Shown here: positions 44,488-55,780 of the stretch, one piece after another
Position numbering within the stretch: the stretch's first letter is position 1
Layout of the letters: the number at the start of each line of letters is the position of its first letter
DNA from: Climacium dendroides
Taxonomy: Eukaryota; Streptophyta; Bryopsida; Hypnales; Climaciaceae
NCBI GenBank assembly: GCA_950106755.1
Contig: OX467089.1
Coordinates: forward strand, 5,272,501-5,336,500
Direction of reading: 5' to 3'
Length of the DNA stretch: 64,000 nt
Notes under the pieces: generated by a model
The model's input: only the letters and a program-made list of their open reading frames with translations
Told to the model about the DNA's origin: nothing
Database searches by the model: none
Program-made: the position numbers and the translations under genes

Positions 44488-46357
44488 CTCGTAGGCCTTG
44501 AATTCATCTCCTTTGTCCGCTTGCCTCGTGTTCTTCCGGAATTAGGTTGGTCTCCGCACGTTGTCCCACAGATATCGGCAATGGCGGATCGTGGCAGGGA
44601 GCGACGACATGTACGGGCCGGTGACGTTCCCGTCATTGCACTTGCAGAAGAGCGCGTGCAGGTGGTCCTTGTTTTTGGACCAGATGATTTCACAAGTCCA
44701 TTTTTGCACCCGCTTCTTGACCACCTCATCGTCGACGGATGCTGTTTCTGAAATGATTTCGGTCGCAGCCTTCCACGTGTACTGGCTGTTGATAATTTTC
44801 AGTGGGAAGGCCTTGATGCAATCCACCCAGCAGGTAGGTCTCTCTGGCGTGTCCGGCATGACAGTCAGGATTTGCTTGGTGAAGTTGACCTTCACCATGC
44901 GGGCGAGGACGGCTAGGACACCCTTCTTCTCCAATGGCCTGAAGATCATTCCCGACGTCTCATCGGCACTTGTCATGTCCTCGAGGTCCAGCTCGAAGAA
45001 GTTGCCCCGTCCAAATATGTACATGTAGGCGGACAACTCCTTGAACTTCTTGTTCGCCACTGCCTCGGCCTTGAGACGTTTCCAGGCTTCCTCTTCTTCG
45101 CTGCGCTTGGGCTCCTTCTTGATCTCCAGATCCACAAACAGCTTATCCGGAACAGCTTTCTCATCGAACAGCAAGGTCACCGGGTTGTGAACCCAGTGGC
45201 CATTCACCTTCTTGAATGCCACCTTCTGTGCCTCCTCTTCGGATAAGTCGGTGGACTCCGGGACGGTGCTCTGCGTGGATGCGCTTAGGGCACCTTCACC
45301 CTCTTCCACATCGTGCAAGGTCCGTCGTGTCTTGCGAAAGCGGGACACCCCTTCATCTTGTGAGGCCGAGTGGTCACCGGTGGCGACAGGTGCGGACTTC
45401 CTCTTCCGTGTCTTTTGTTTGTCCCGTGCCGTGGGCTTGGAACGCTCTGCTACTACCGTGCTAGGTGGATTGGGCCGGGACAGAGGGGATCGAGATGGAG
45501 TCGTCTGTGGCGCCACCGTCATGAGAGCAGACCGTGCAGGTTCAGCCGGCGTATGAGTTGTCATGCCTGCAGACCTTGGCAGCGCTGACGCTGCTGGCGG
45601 CCGGGAACGGTTGGCAGGTACCGAGGCGGATGCGACCGCTTTTTTCTTCTGGGTCCACCCTTGCGCATCCATGTCGACGTTACCTACTCCCTGTGATGCG
45701 TTACCACTAGTCAGCGACGACACGTATAAGGTGTTTGCATTAGTGAGGTACGCGCTCGCGACCCGTGCGGTCTTCACGAAGTCCCCAGCGTGTGCTTCAT
45801 ACCTAGCTTGTATGTCCAGCATGAGGATTTGGAATACATGCGGAACCTAGTCATAATTTTTGATGAGGCGCTCATGGCAGAATATCATCTCGTCCTCTAC
45901 GCGGATGATGACTACTCCTAGAGCATTGTTGCACGAATTCACTACGTCGACGAGAACGGCCTCTCGCATCATAGTAATGTTAATGACTACCAAGTTCTTA
46001 AAGGATTTCCATCTAGGCCCTCCCAGTTTCGTGAACCCCAATTCTAAATTAAATATCAGGGAGCCGTGAAGGTAACTCATTTCCACGGTCCACAATGCTT
46101 TGGTTGCAATGAAGGTCAGCGGAATTTTCCCTTCAACGTGCGCCTTCCACGACTCCATTAGCCGCTCAGGCGGTATTTGTGTAATGTAGCCCGTGAGAGG
46201 TGGCTTGCTCTCGAGGAAGGACTCCATGTCACTGTCCACATGAATCAAATCCGACAGGCCGCTTAAAATTGCAATCTTCTCAGCGGCCCCGTATTACTGG
46301 GGTTCTAGCCCTTCGATTAGTTCAGAGCGACCGCTCTGAACTGATCTGGATCCACGA
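44488..46357 (-). pseudogene. unit B large gene, first coding exon: ParB-like domain, motif degenerate
   Basis: Open after an AG acceptor near 46361 to the GTATGT donor at 44487. In-frame stops: TAA 46294-46296, TAG 45847-45849, TAA 44542-44544, all of CAG/CAA type. N-terminal third: mixed alpha/beta (ESFLESKPPLTGYITQ, VVINITMMREAVL). Middle: S/P/R-rich and basic (DKQKTRKRKSAP). C-terminal third aligns with unit A exon 1: KQILTVMPD with RQTLCVMPV, LKIINSQYTWKA with YIINGQHSVAA, and KWTCEIIWS with KWKCFVVWS. The key ParB-type Gly-Gln-His is lost (Ser-Gln-Tyr). Both genes have a GTATGT donor at the equivalent place. No ATG seen at the exon start; the initiator may lie in an upstream leader exon. 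Confidence 0.5.
46321..46340. repeat. family-B palindrome at the start of the unit B coding exon
   Basis: TTCAGAGCGACCGCTCTGAA. Read in the exon frame it encodes V-Q-S-G-R-S-E-L, close to the V-Q-S-G-R-S-D-L peptide encoded near 42030. Confidence 0.75.
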
Positions 46358-46690
46358 CCTATTCAGTGTAGATGTTCACAACTGTCTACTTATAGACAAT
46401 TCTATACCATTGACTGTGCGTGATATCTAGTGTTTGGGCTTGATTTCCTGCTATTTAATTGGGTTTCAATAAAATTTCACAGCGGCTTCACTATAATAAT
46501 TGATCGGGTTCTCTGGATCCTATAGTACAATGTGAAATGATCATAACCTAGGTTCTATGCCCCTCTATCCTCTACAGTCTTCCCAGATGAATCATTCAAT
46601 TCATAGGTGAGAGATACTGGTCTCACCGTACCCGATCTACACGAAGATGTTATTTCATCGAATGCTCACTTCAGTGAGCCATCCGAATGA

Positions 46691-47667
46691 GTTTGGAGCG
46701 ACTGCTCTAAACCTCCCTAATGTTGAAAGAGATGTTACAGGATCAGAGCTGCCGCTCTTCATTGTAGGGAGCACATACATCTAGTAAGCTTCGGCCATGC
46801 TGATAAAGGTTCAGAGCAACCGCTCTAAACCTGTAGCTCTAATTCCAACCCTGAGGATGTTGTGAACGGTCTGTCTGAATCTTGACAGCGCTCATCGCCA
46901 TCGTTGAGAATCAGAGCGACCGATGAGAACCTTGACCCTAACTACCAACTGGAAGCTTCAGTGCGTTCCCTCTGGACCGCTTCCACTCTCATTGTGGAAG
47001 TGCCGGTTTGGAGTGACCACTATGAATCTGCTGCACTGGTTTTGGCAAGTGCTTCATTTCAGAGCGGTCGCTCTAAACCGTGATCACGCTCCATATGAAC
47101 GACTGCGCTCAATTCTACCATTCCCAGTACCGATATCTACAGGTTTAGAGCAACCTCTCTGAACCTCTGCTTCGTGATGAGCATGGTCACGGTTCAGAGC
47201 GATCGCTCTGAACCGTGAGGGAGTTCATAATGGAGCAGGAGGTTCAGAGCGACCGCTCTAAACCTCTCTCTAAACGAAATCACAACTCTGTCATTTCGTT
47301 CACAGGGAGGTTTAGAGCGGTCGCTCTGAACAATCTACTCCAATATGAACTCGCTCATGGTTCAGAGCTACCGCTCTGATCCTCGTTGTGCCCGATTCCA
47401 ATGTTGTAGGTTCATAATGGAGCAGGAGGTTCAGAGCGACCGCTCTAAACCTCCCTGTGAACAATATGACAGAGTTGTGATTTCGTTCAGAGAGAGGTTT
47501 AGAGCGGTCGCTCTGAACCTCGTGCTCCATTATGAACTCCCTCACGGTTCAGAGCGACCGCTCTAAACCAGTCTGGCCGACTTCACAAGTTCAAGTTCAG
47601 AGCGGTCGCTCTGAACCTCGACATCGCTCATTACGGAGCTGGAGGTTTAGAGCGACCGCTTTGAACC
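46691..47667. repeat. family-B palindrome cluster in the leader intron of the unit B large gene
   Basis: About 14 palindromes of the type TTCAGAGCG-AC/GT-CGCTCTGAA, often with Y/R changes in the outer arm. Approximate positions: 46691, 46809, 47058, 47141, 47191, 47241, 47309, 47359, 47428, 47496, 47547, 47594 and 47644, plus a poor copy near 46743. The spacing from 47191 on is 47-69 bp. The cluster lies between a possible leader-exon donor (48334/48333) and the first coding exon. Confidence 0.85.
47201..47560. repeat. ~150-bp inverted repeat built of family-B palindromes
   Basis: The arm 47201-47350 matches 47410-47560 in reverse complement almost throughout, including the unique DNA between palindromes (AGTTCATAATGGAGCA, AAATCACAACTCTGTCAT, TTCACAGGGAGG). 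The loop is ~59 bp and holds one more palindrome. Confidence 0.8.
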
Positions 47668-48333
47668 CTATCAACAGCGTCATCATGTGCGCGGTTATAG
47701 GGGGTCCTTGTTCTAGCTAATTCTTCTGTGTTTGCATGGTTTCAAATTGTTCAGGAATGGTTGGCATTGCAATCAATTGGGATGTAGTGATTACCTGGGC
47801 TAGGAACCGGTTCAATACTCTGCTTCTTCAGCCTATAATAACAAGATTGCTTCGTTTGTTAAGACTCCAGGAACTCGGAATCCTTCACGGCTGCAGATGA
47901 AGTGCACACAAACCGCTCCTCAATCCCGAATACTGAACACAGAAGTTCAAGTGACATAGAACTCAATGTAATCACAGTCACAGTGCTCTTATGATCTGAA
48001 TCTATTTTCAAACAAACGTAGCAGAATGGATTGAACAGCAGTTGAAAATGAGAGACCTCAAGATTGAACCCCATCAACAAAGCGACAACAAATAATGCAA
48101 ACACGCAAACCAATGAAACGAAATACTGACACTACACAGACAAATGCTTTCAGATAAACACAAAATCACAACAAATAGACATCAACGCAGATAAAAGCAA
48201 CCAAACTATAGTGCAAGATGTACATGGTTTTCGTGCAATTCTGGAAAACAACCGACTCGTAGAAAGATTCAAAACGCAGAGAAATAAAGAACCTCGCAAT
48301 GGGGACCTAAACCCTAAGTCAGCGGAGAACATA

Positions 48334-48490
48334 CCTCCAAAATCTGCTCAAGGTTGTCCACCGCGCTGGGATTGAAGAAGAAAGTCCAAATTTGAGCACC
48401 GGAATTGAAGAAGGTTGTCCAGACTCTGCTCCCGCTGCTCCGCACAATGAGGGCAAAGAATACTGTTGACGAAGTCACGAAAGCGCTAAT
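48334..48490 (-). other. possible noncoding leader exon of the unit B large gene
   Basis: A GGAG/GTATGT donor-like site lies at 48334/48333 on the minus strand, upstream of the palindrome-rich stretch and the first coding exon. By analogy with 16090-17806 in unit A this may be the leader exon. The 5' end is not defined. Confidence 0.25.
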
Positions 48491-48598
48491 TGCAGAACTA
48501 CGCGGGGGAAAATCACAGCGACGAAATACCTGCGCGGGGAGAGGCGCGATAGTGAGGACTACTTTGAGAAAACCCTGGGAATAGTGAAGAAGACCTAC

Positions 48599-48668
48599 CG
48601 AACCTAAACCGAACCTAGATCCATCGAACCCAATCCGAACCTAAGCCGAACCTAAGCCGAACCTAAAG
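48599..48668 (+). repeat. short tandem CCGAACCTAA repeats
   Basis: About six copies of a 10-16-bp unit containing CCGAACCTA. Noncoding. Confidence 0.6.
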
Positions 48669-49155
48669 GAAGCAACATCAAACTACTAAAATCATAAGTT
48701 CCTCTCTAATGTCACAAATGCTATCATTAATAGTAGAGGCTTGTGCTTATTATGTTACGCATTCATTGTACCACATATTAGTGAAATTTTGATATATTTG
48801 AATAGAATGCATGATAATGATTTCAATAAGTCTTTAAAATAATTATTTTAAATATTTTGTGAAAATATTTTCAATCATGCATACATAGAAATCGTATTTT
48901 CACACAATGTAATATTACAAAAATAGTAGTTTGCAATCACTTCTACAAAGGGTGATATTATAGAAATAATTGAGTTGCTGCAATTAAGGTGATATTAAAG
49001 AGGATCCAGAGGATGATATTATAGAGGTAATAAATTCATTGCTTCTCTTGGCTTTACACTTCTTTGCACTTCTATAATTTTGTGCTTTCGTGAGCTTTGA
49101 GCTTTCATGATTTCAATTTTCTATTGCTACTACCAAATGATTTTGAGAAATTCAT

Positions 49156-49344
49156 TCAATTGAAGCAATTTGGGATTCCACAAAAATTAAGTTGCTCACA
49201 AAGGTTTTGAGATTTATTAAGGTTTTTTTTCAATTCTTCAATTTGGGTTGCCATTTTTTGTAACAATGGAATCAAATTTCTAATGCATTCTAATGTATGT
49301 GTATCTTTTTTAGTATTCATCATTGCATGTATTTCATTCAGCAT
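49156..49344 (-). pseudogene. coiled-coil mini-frame in array unit 1
   Basis: 62 codons; the core NTKKDTHTLECIRNLIPLLQ is followed by a Glu/Lys-rich helix. The same core is found in unit 3 (50474-50785), and in a form broken by a deletion in unit 2. The family is not recognised. Probably a remnant of a coding gene carried by the parent element. Confidence 0.3.
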
Positions 49345-50473
49345 TCATTAAATTTTCATTGTTTATTTCAGTATATGCTTTTTTATTAAAAAAATTATAT
49401 GAAGATTTTAGTGATTTTTATTTGAAGATTTATTGAAATTCTTGCTTTGCATTCTATCTAATACATTAAAATTCTTATGAATTTCTAATGGTGAATGCAT
49501 AGCATAGCAAGCGCCAACTGCTAATCATACTATTAAAATTAGAACTCCCTTTGTAATAGCCCAAATGCTACCATTCATACTTAGGGGTTCGTGCTTGCTA
49601 TGCTACGCATTCATTGTACCACATATTAGTAAATTTTTGATATATTTCAATAGAATGCATGATAATGATTTTGATAAGTCTTTAAATTAATTATTTTAAA
49701 TAGTTTATAAAAATATTTTCAATCAGGCATACATAGAAATCATATTTTCACACAATGTCATATTACTGAAATTGAGTAGCACTTCACAACCACCTCTAGT
49801 ATCCCTTTTTACCAAGGGTGATATTATAAAAATTATATAGTCGTTGCAATTGAAGGGATATTAAAGAGGATCCAGAGGATGATATTATAGAGGTAGCAAA
49901 TGCGTTGCTTCTCTTGGCTTTAAACTTCTTTGCACTTCTATAATTTTGGGCTTTCGTGAGCTTCGAGCTTTCATGATTTCAATTTTCTATTGCTACTACC
50001 AAATGATTTTGAGAAATTCATTCAATTGAAGCAATTTGGGATTCCACAAAAATTAAGTTGCTCACAAAGGTTTTGAGATTTATGAGTTTTTCTTTTCAAT
50101 TCTTCAATTTGAATTGCAATTTTCTGTAACAATGGAGTCAAATTCCTAATCTATGTGTATCTTTTATAGTATTTACCATTGCATATGCTTGATGCATCAT
50201 TCAATAAATTTTTATGCTACATTTCTATATATGCTTACTTTGAAAAAAAATTATACAAAGATTTTAGGCATTTTAATTTGAAGATTTATTGAGATTTTTG
50301 GTCTGCATTCTACCTAATACATAAAAATTCTTATAAAATTCTAATGATGAATGCGTAGCATAGCAAGCACCAAATGCTAGCCATACTACTAAAATCATAA
50401 GTCCCTACGTAATATCACAAATGCTACCATTAATACTAGGGGCTCATGCTTGCTATGCTATGCATTCATTGTA

Positions 50474-50785
50474 TCACATATTAATAAAAATTTGATATAT
50501 TTCAATAGAATGCATGATAATGCTTTTCTTGGCTTCATATTTCTTTTGCATTTCTATAATTTTGTGCTTTTGTGAGCTTTGAGCTTTGAATTTCAATTTT
50601 CTATTGCTACTACCAAATGACTTGATCCGATTTTCAATTTCACAACAATTGAATTGTTTAAGAAGCTTTGGAGGTTGACAAGTTTTTCCTTTAAATTCTT
50701 CTATTTGGGTTGCCACTGTTTGTAGCAATTGAATCAAATTTCTAATGCATTCTAATGTATGTGTATCTTTTATAGTATTCATCAT
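50474..50785 (-). pseudogene. coiled-coil mini-frame in array unit 3
   Basis: 103 codons, the longest version: NTIKDTHTLECIRNLIQLLQ, then ATQIEEFKGK, a basic middle (SSNRKLKFKAQSSQKHK) and a helical tail (EMQKKYEAKKS). Pattern of a leucine-rich coiled coil. No family recognised. Confidence 0.35.
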
Positions 50786-51805
50786 TATTTATTTCAATAT
50801 ATGCTTATTTAGAAAATTATATGAAGATTTTAGTAATTTTTATCTAAACATTTATTGAAATTCTTGCTCTGCATTTTATCTCATACATAAAAAATTCTAA
50901 TGAAATTCTAATGGTGAATGCGTAGTATAGTAAGCGCCAACCGCTAGTCATACTACTAAAATTAGAACTCCCTCTGTAATAGCACAATTGCTACCATTAA
51001 TACTTAGAGGTTCGTGCTTGCTATACTACGCATTCACTGTATCACATATTAGTAAATTTTTGATATATTTCAATAGAATGCATGATAATGATTTCAATAA
51101 GTCTTTAAAATAATTATTTTAATAATGTTATAAAAATATTTCCAATCAAGCATACATACAAATCATGTTTTTCACATAATGTCATATTACTGAAATAGAG
51201 TAGCACTTCACAACCACCTCTGATATCACTTTTTACTAAGGGTGATATTATAGAAATAATATAGTCGTTGCAATTGAGGGGATATTAAAGAGGATCCAGA
51301 GGATGATATTATAGAGGTAGCAAATGCATTGCTTCTCTTGACTTGAAACTTCTTTGCACTTCTATGATTTTTTGCTTTCATGAACTTTGAGCTTTCATGA
51401 TTTCAATTGTCTATCGCGACTACCAAATGATTTTGAGAAATTGATTCAATTGAAGAAATTTGGAATTCCACAACAATTAAGTTGTTCACAAAGTTTTTGA
51501 GATTTATTAGTTTTTCTTTTCAATTCTTCAATTTGAATTGCAATTTTCTGTAATAATGGAGTCAAATTTCTAATGTATGTGTATCTTTTATAGTATTTAC
51601 CATTGCATATGCTTCATTCATCATTCAATAAATTTCTATGCTACTTTTCTATATATGCTTACTTAGAACAAAAATTATACAAAGATTTTAGGCATTTTTA
51701 TTTGAAGATTTATTGAAATATTTGGTCTACATTCTATCTAATACATAAAAATTCTTATGAAATTTTTATGGTGAATGCGTAGCATAGCAAGCGCCAACCG
51801 CTAGT

Positions 51806-52746
51806 CCAGTACTACAACGATTCTTTTCCAAGTTCGCATTTCTTATACATGTAATCATATTAGCAATAGTATCGTTACTCATGAAAACTCCTTTTTACTA
51901 TTAATATAAATAAGATTTTTAATAAGTTAAAAGCTTCTAAGACATAAAAAGAATTTTAATTTAAAAAAAAAAGAATTTGCTAATTTGCTAATCTGCGAAC
52001 TTAATGTTTTTGCATAGTTCATTGCAACAACATAAATTTGTTGGGTCAACACTACAATAAAGCATCTAATGACCAAAAAAAACTATGGAGGACTTTGGAG
52101 ATTTAGGGTTACCTCATGTGATTTGAATTTCGAACATGATTTTATGAAATAGTTTGAAGATACTTAAACAAATGAGCTATCAAGGAATGTAATATTCATT
52201 TTAATAATTGTCCCAAAATATAAGTTATGCCACTACAAGTCCCCCCAAAATGCAAGAAGTGATAGAAGAAGGTATTTTGAAGACAATGTAAGCATCTCTT
52301 GTACAAAAGTACATACTTGAACATCTCCTACAATGTAAAACACAAGAGCATTAGAAAGATTCTGAATGCTTGGAAGAAGTTCCACATACCATACTAATCT
52401 CATCAACTGTTCACTTTTCATGAGCAACACACAGATAATGTTGTACTTTAGATGTTTGATAAAAATTAGTTCTGCATGTAAAGTCTTTGGGGGGATCTAC
52501 TAATCATCCAATTGAACATGTTGAATAGAAATGTCATGTTCTCTTGATGTGGCCTACAAAAGGTAGATCCCAAGGTAACAAAGTGACTCCAATTTATCCA
52601 AAAAGTAAGAAAGCTACTTGTTAGAAAAACTTGTACAAAATAAAGAAACAAAACATAACGTCTTTTTCTAATAAAACTACTCCTGGTACTATGGTACTTA
52701 GCAAAAATTCATTATGTACATACAACAAGTAAGTAGAAGTCTTCCT
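51806..52746. other. AT-rich, no gene recognised
   Basis: Short frames only. It may contain the 3' UTR of the adjacent minus-strand gene. Confidence 0.35.
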
Positions 52747-53989
52747 TCAACGATAATGGTGACGGGACACTTGACGCTCAGGTGTGAGGTTATCCAAATT
52801 TGCTTGTGTTTGATTGAGCCGGGCACAAAATTCATCAAAAATATCCGTTCCAAAATGAATTGCTTGAGACTCCCTATGCAAATGTTCAGTCCCGTACTTG
52901 TCATCCTAAACAATGAAGTACCAATAAGACATATTTCAATGAGAAATCTTTTATAAATCCTTCAAAATTCAAAAAATCACAACATTACCCAAGAAATTGA
53001 CATCATCAAAAATTCAATATCATGAAAAAAAAAATCAAAGAATGAAGAGATATCGAAGGACATCATTTTTTCCTATGCTATTGGAAGGTCAAAAGCAATC
53101 TATATTACAAACCTCAATGAGTTGTAGAAGCAAGGAACCATTCTTGGATGCGGCGAGCTCATCCTCATCATCGAATTCCTCCATGAGAGCCCTACATGCC
53201 ATGTGAATCAAGACATATTATAATATCAAAAATTAACATGTCTAAGTGTGTACATACTGAAATCTCAAAAACCAAGCAAAACCTTTGCAAACCTAAACAA
53301 TTATCAACAAATGAACTAAAAAAGAAACAATGCTAACAAGAATTGAGCATCAAAATCAACCAAGAAATGTTAATATATAGTATAGCATGTTGTACTTGAC
53401 AACCAAAAAAACTCATCGAAGGTTTGTGCAATCCTTGTTGTGACGCACATGGACATACTCCTCCATCATGGCCCACACATCTCGAATTGCAGCATCAAAT
53501 TGTGCTCCCCAAGGAACTTCAAGTATGCCCTGCAATGCACACATAACATGACCTGCAACAAGAAACCAACAGAGATTGCACTAAGGAACAACCATGCATG
53601 TGATACCTACATATTTTCCAAAACTTAGAGTTTTGCACATGCTTTTGAAGTACACAATTCTACAAATGGAAGAAGGAAAACATAACCCATGTAGTATTTA
53701 CCCATCTTGGTGTCTTGGAACATCTCCTTAGACGTCTCGCAGTGAGAATAATGGGCAAAACAATATAGCTTGTAGCCTTGCCAAAAATCACGAGCCCTAT
53801 TTCAAGCAATTTTGAATCAATTCCAATGAAGCAATCATAAGTATGGTAGAAAATCATGCAACAGTTGCAAACGCAGAAAGCCCAAAAAACATGTGTAGAA
53901 AAAGAAGAAGTCACTTACCCAAAGTCCTCATTGTCCAAAAGAACTCTAAGCTGCTCGGAGCACTTACTGAAGTTTGCAGCGCCAGCCAT
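52747..53989 (-). CDS. small five-exon gene, function unknown
   Basis: Five short exons join in phase with GT...AG introns: 53989-53919, 53796-53702, 53552-53459, 53191-53113 and 52905-52747. Donors are GTAAGT, GTAAAT, GTATGT, GTTTGT. The product is 165 residues, starting MAGAANFSKCSEQLRVLL. Then come an aromatic/His/Cys segment (FWQGYKLYCFAHYSHCE), HVMCALQGILEVPWGAQFD, an acidic stretch (ALMEEFDDEDELAASK) and a His-rich end (VSRHHYR). No domain recognised. No in-frame stop and no frameshift, unlike its neighbours, so it may be intact. It lies in the spacer of unit B. ATG 53989 follows an AG that may be the acceptor of a 5' UTR intron. Confidence 0.5.
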
Positions 53990-55780
53990 TGAATCTGTTT
54001 AGAACCAAAAGTACCCTACAATGAAACACATCAACCCTACTAATAGGTAGAGAGTGAAGATGAGGCGATCCTTCCACCAAATCCTTAAGCCCTAGAATGA
54101 AGAGATACAAAATTGTTATTCTATTACAATCAACAATCCTTATCTTTCAATTTGCAACATGTTGCTAAAAATCACTGGTGCATGCATTTTCTTATGTTCC
54201 ACATCTTTGTTTCTTGCTAAAAAACATGATTTAGAAAGAATATAGACTCTGAAGAACAATGAAAAAGACAAATGAGCCCTTACAAGGGCTCTTTTATAGC
54301 ATACAACCTCACAAGGATGAAAAAGAAAAAGTCTTAAGAAAATATAAATCTCTTCTACATGTGCTAATAAATACAAAATGAGAACTTGAAGCCTACTGAG
54401 AAGTTACAAATGAGAAGCATTCCCAATGGAATCTCAAAACCACTTTCAAGTGGGTTCATTGACATTGAAAATTGACTACCTCTCATTGAGCGCTTGACTT
54501 TCACAATGGCTTGTAGTAATCAAATCACTAAACTTTTCCGCAAACCTTAAACAAAATCAAGAAACCTTTCTTTCTTCTCTATCACTTAGAATTCCAGCAT
54601 TTCCATTCCCAAACTCTAAATGAAGAAATCTCAAGCTATTATAGAAAATGTAGTGAAGTGGTGATGGTGGCAAATGAAGCCACGATGAAAGCCAGAACGA
54701 CTATTCTTTGGAGTTCAAACCCAAAAAAAATTGCTGAGGATTATGGAAATTCAAGAGTGGCAGTGAACAAACCTTCTTGAAGTGCGTGCGATTGTGATCT
54801 CCACATGCAATGTCCTCCACTCTCACCCTTTTGCTATAGAACTTGCTGGAGCGTTGTCGACTCCCTTCACCGGATGCAAATGACTTTGGGAAAGCAGTTG
54901 GGGTTGTGCAAAAATATCTTGTACCCTTCGAATGCAAAAACCATGCGGTCGAGAACTGGTTCTGACAACACACTGAATAACCTAGCGCAGCGACTGGCGT
55001 AGAAACTACGCGTGACAGAGATGTCCGAATTTTTCAATTTTATTTATTTTTTTGTCGAAAACCAATGTGGCCCTACGCTGGCGACGTGGCAGCCGCCATA
55101 TGCGGCTGCCGCATTGAAGTACAGCCTCAAAATACAAAACCGAAACCGGCTTTTGTCTTTCTTCTTTCATCGTCTACAATTGTGTATGTCGATATTAGAG
55201 CGTGTGTCGTTTTCTCCTCTTCCGTCGGCGTTGTGCAGCACGTTGTCGACCGCTGGAGGCCATCTTTGTTGCTAAGAAGCGCCAATGACATCGTACGTCC
55301 TCATTTCAGGTTCGATGAACTACTTATTCCCTATTTTACTTCTCTCGGTTCGTAGGATTGTTTTTTGTCTCTAAGAACTCAATTTCAACGGATTTCAACA
55401 AATTTAATGTTTTTCTTCAGTTTTTTCGCATCTATAGTACTGCCTGAGCCACATTCCTAGAATCTCACACTAGCAACCGGCGAGTCGTGTCTTCCTGTTA
55501 AACAAAATGCTGCATTTGCTGAAATGCGAATTTTAGAACTGTGCTCATTGTAGTTTGTGTGAATTGTAAACTCGAAATGCTCTGTTATTCGGTTCCGAAT
55601 AGTTATTCACATTCTCGTAGACAATCAATTATCCATAGTGCTGTGCTATTTCAGAGTCATGATTTATACAATGTTGATATACCTTAGCATTATCATCTAT
55701 TACATGAGACAAAGTTCGGATGGCATTCCGTCCAGATTAATTTATGATAATTAGTGTCACCCACAATTAGTGTTACTCAG
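53990..55780. other. no confirmed gene; possible upstream exon near 54.8 kb
   Basis: A minus-strand frame around 54973-54773 ends at a GTTTGT donor-like site and reads like coding sequence (TRYFCTTPTAFPKSFASGEG). No ATG or partner exon could be fixed. The rest holds nothing recognised. Confidence 0.25.

Larger units (their letters stand above)
48690..51805. repeat. tandem array of four elements with inverted ends
   Basis: The left end GCTTGCTATGCTACGCATTCA occurs (with changes) near 48748, 49592, 50449 and 51017. Its complement, the right end, occurs near 49493, 50350, 50915 and 51774. Units are ~760-780 bp (one deleted, ~490 bp), separated by ~80 bp of conserved linker (ACTACTAAAAT...CCCT...AATA...CACAAATGCTACCATTAATACT). 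Each unit keeps the same internal blocks (GATATTAAAGAGGATCCAGA, CATTCAATTGAAG). Ends with inverted repeats suggest MITE-like elements amplified in tandem. Confidence 0.7.

Noticed and set aside
20331..45849. A genetic code with TAG/TAA as Gln
   Set aside because: TGA occurs at expected Arg and TAG at an expected Trp, and several long genes end normally at these stops. Point-mutation decay explains all cases.
46923..47720. Frames with repeated R-A-V-A-L-N and V-Q-S-D-R-S-K-P peptides
   Set aside because: Produced by family-B palindromes read in various frames on both strands; the region looks intronic.
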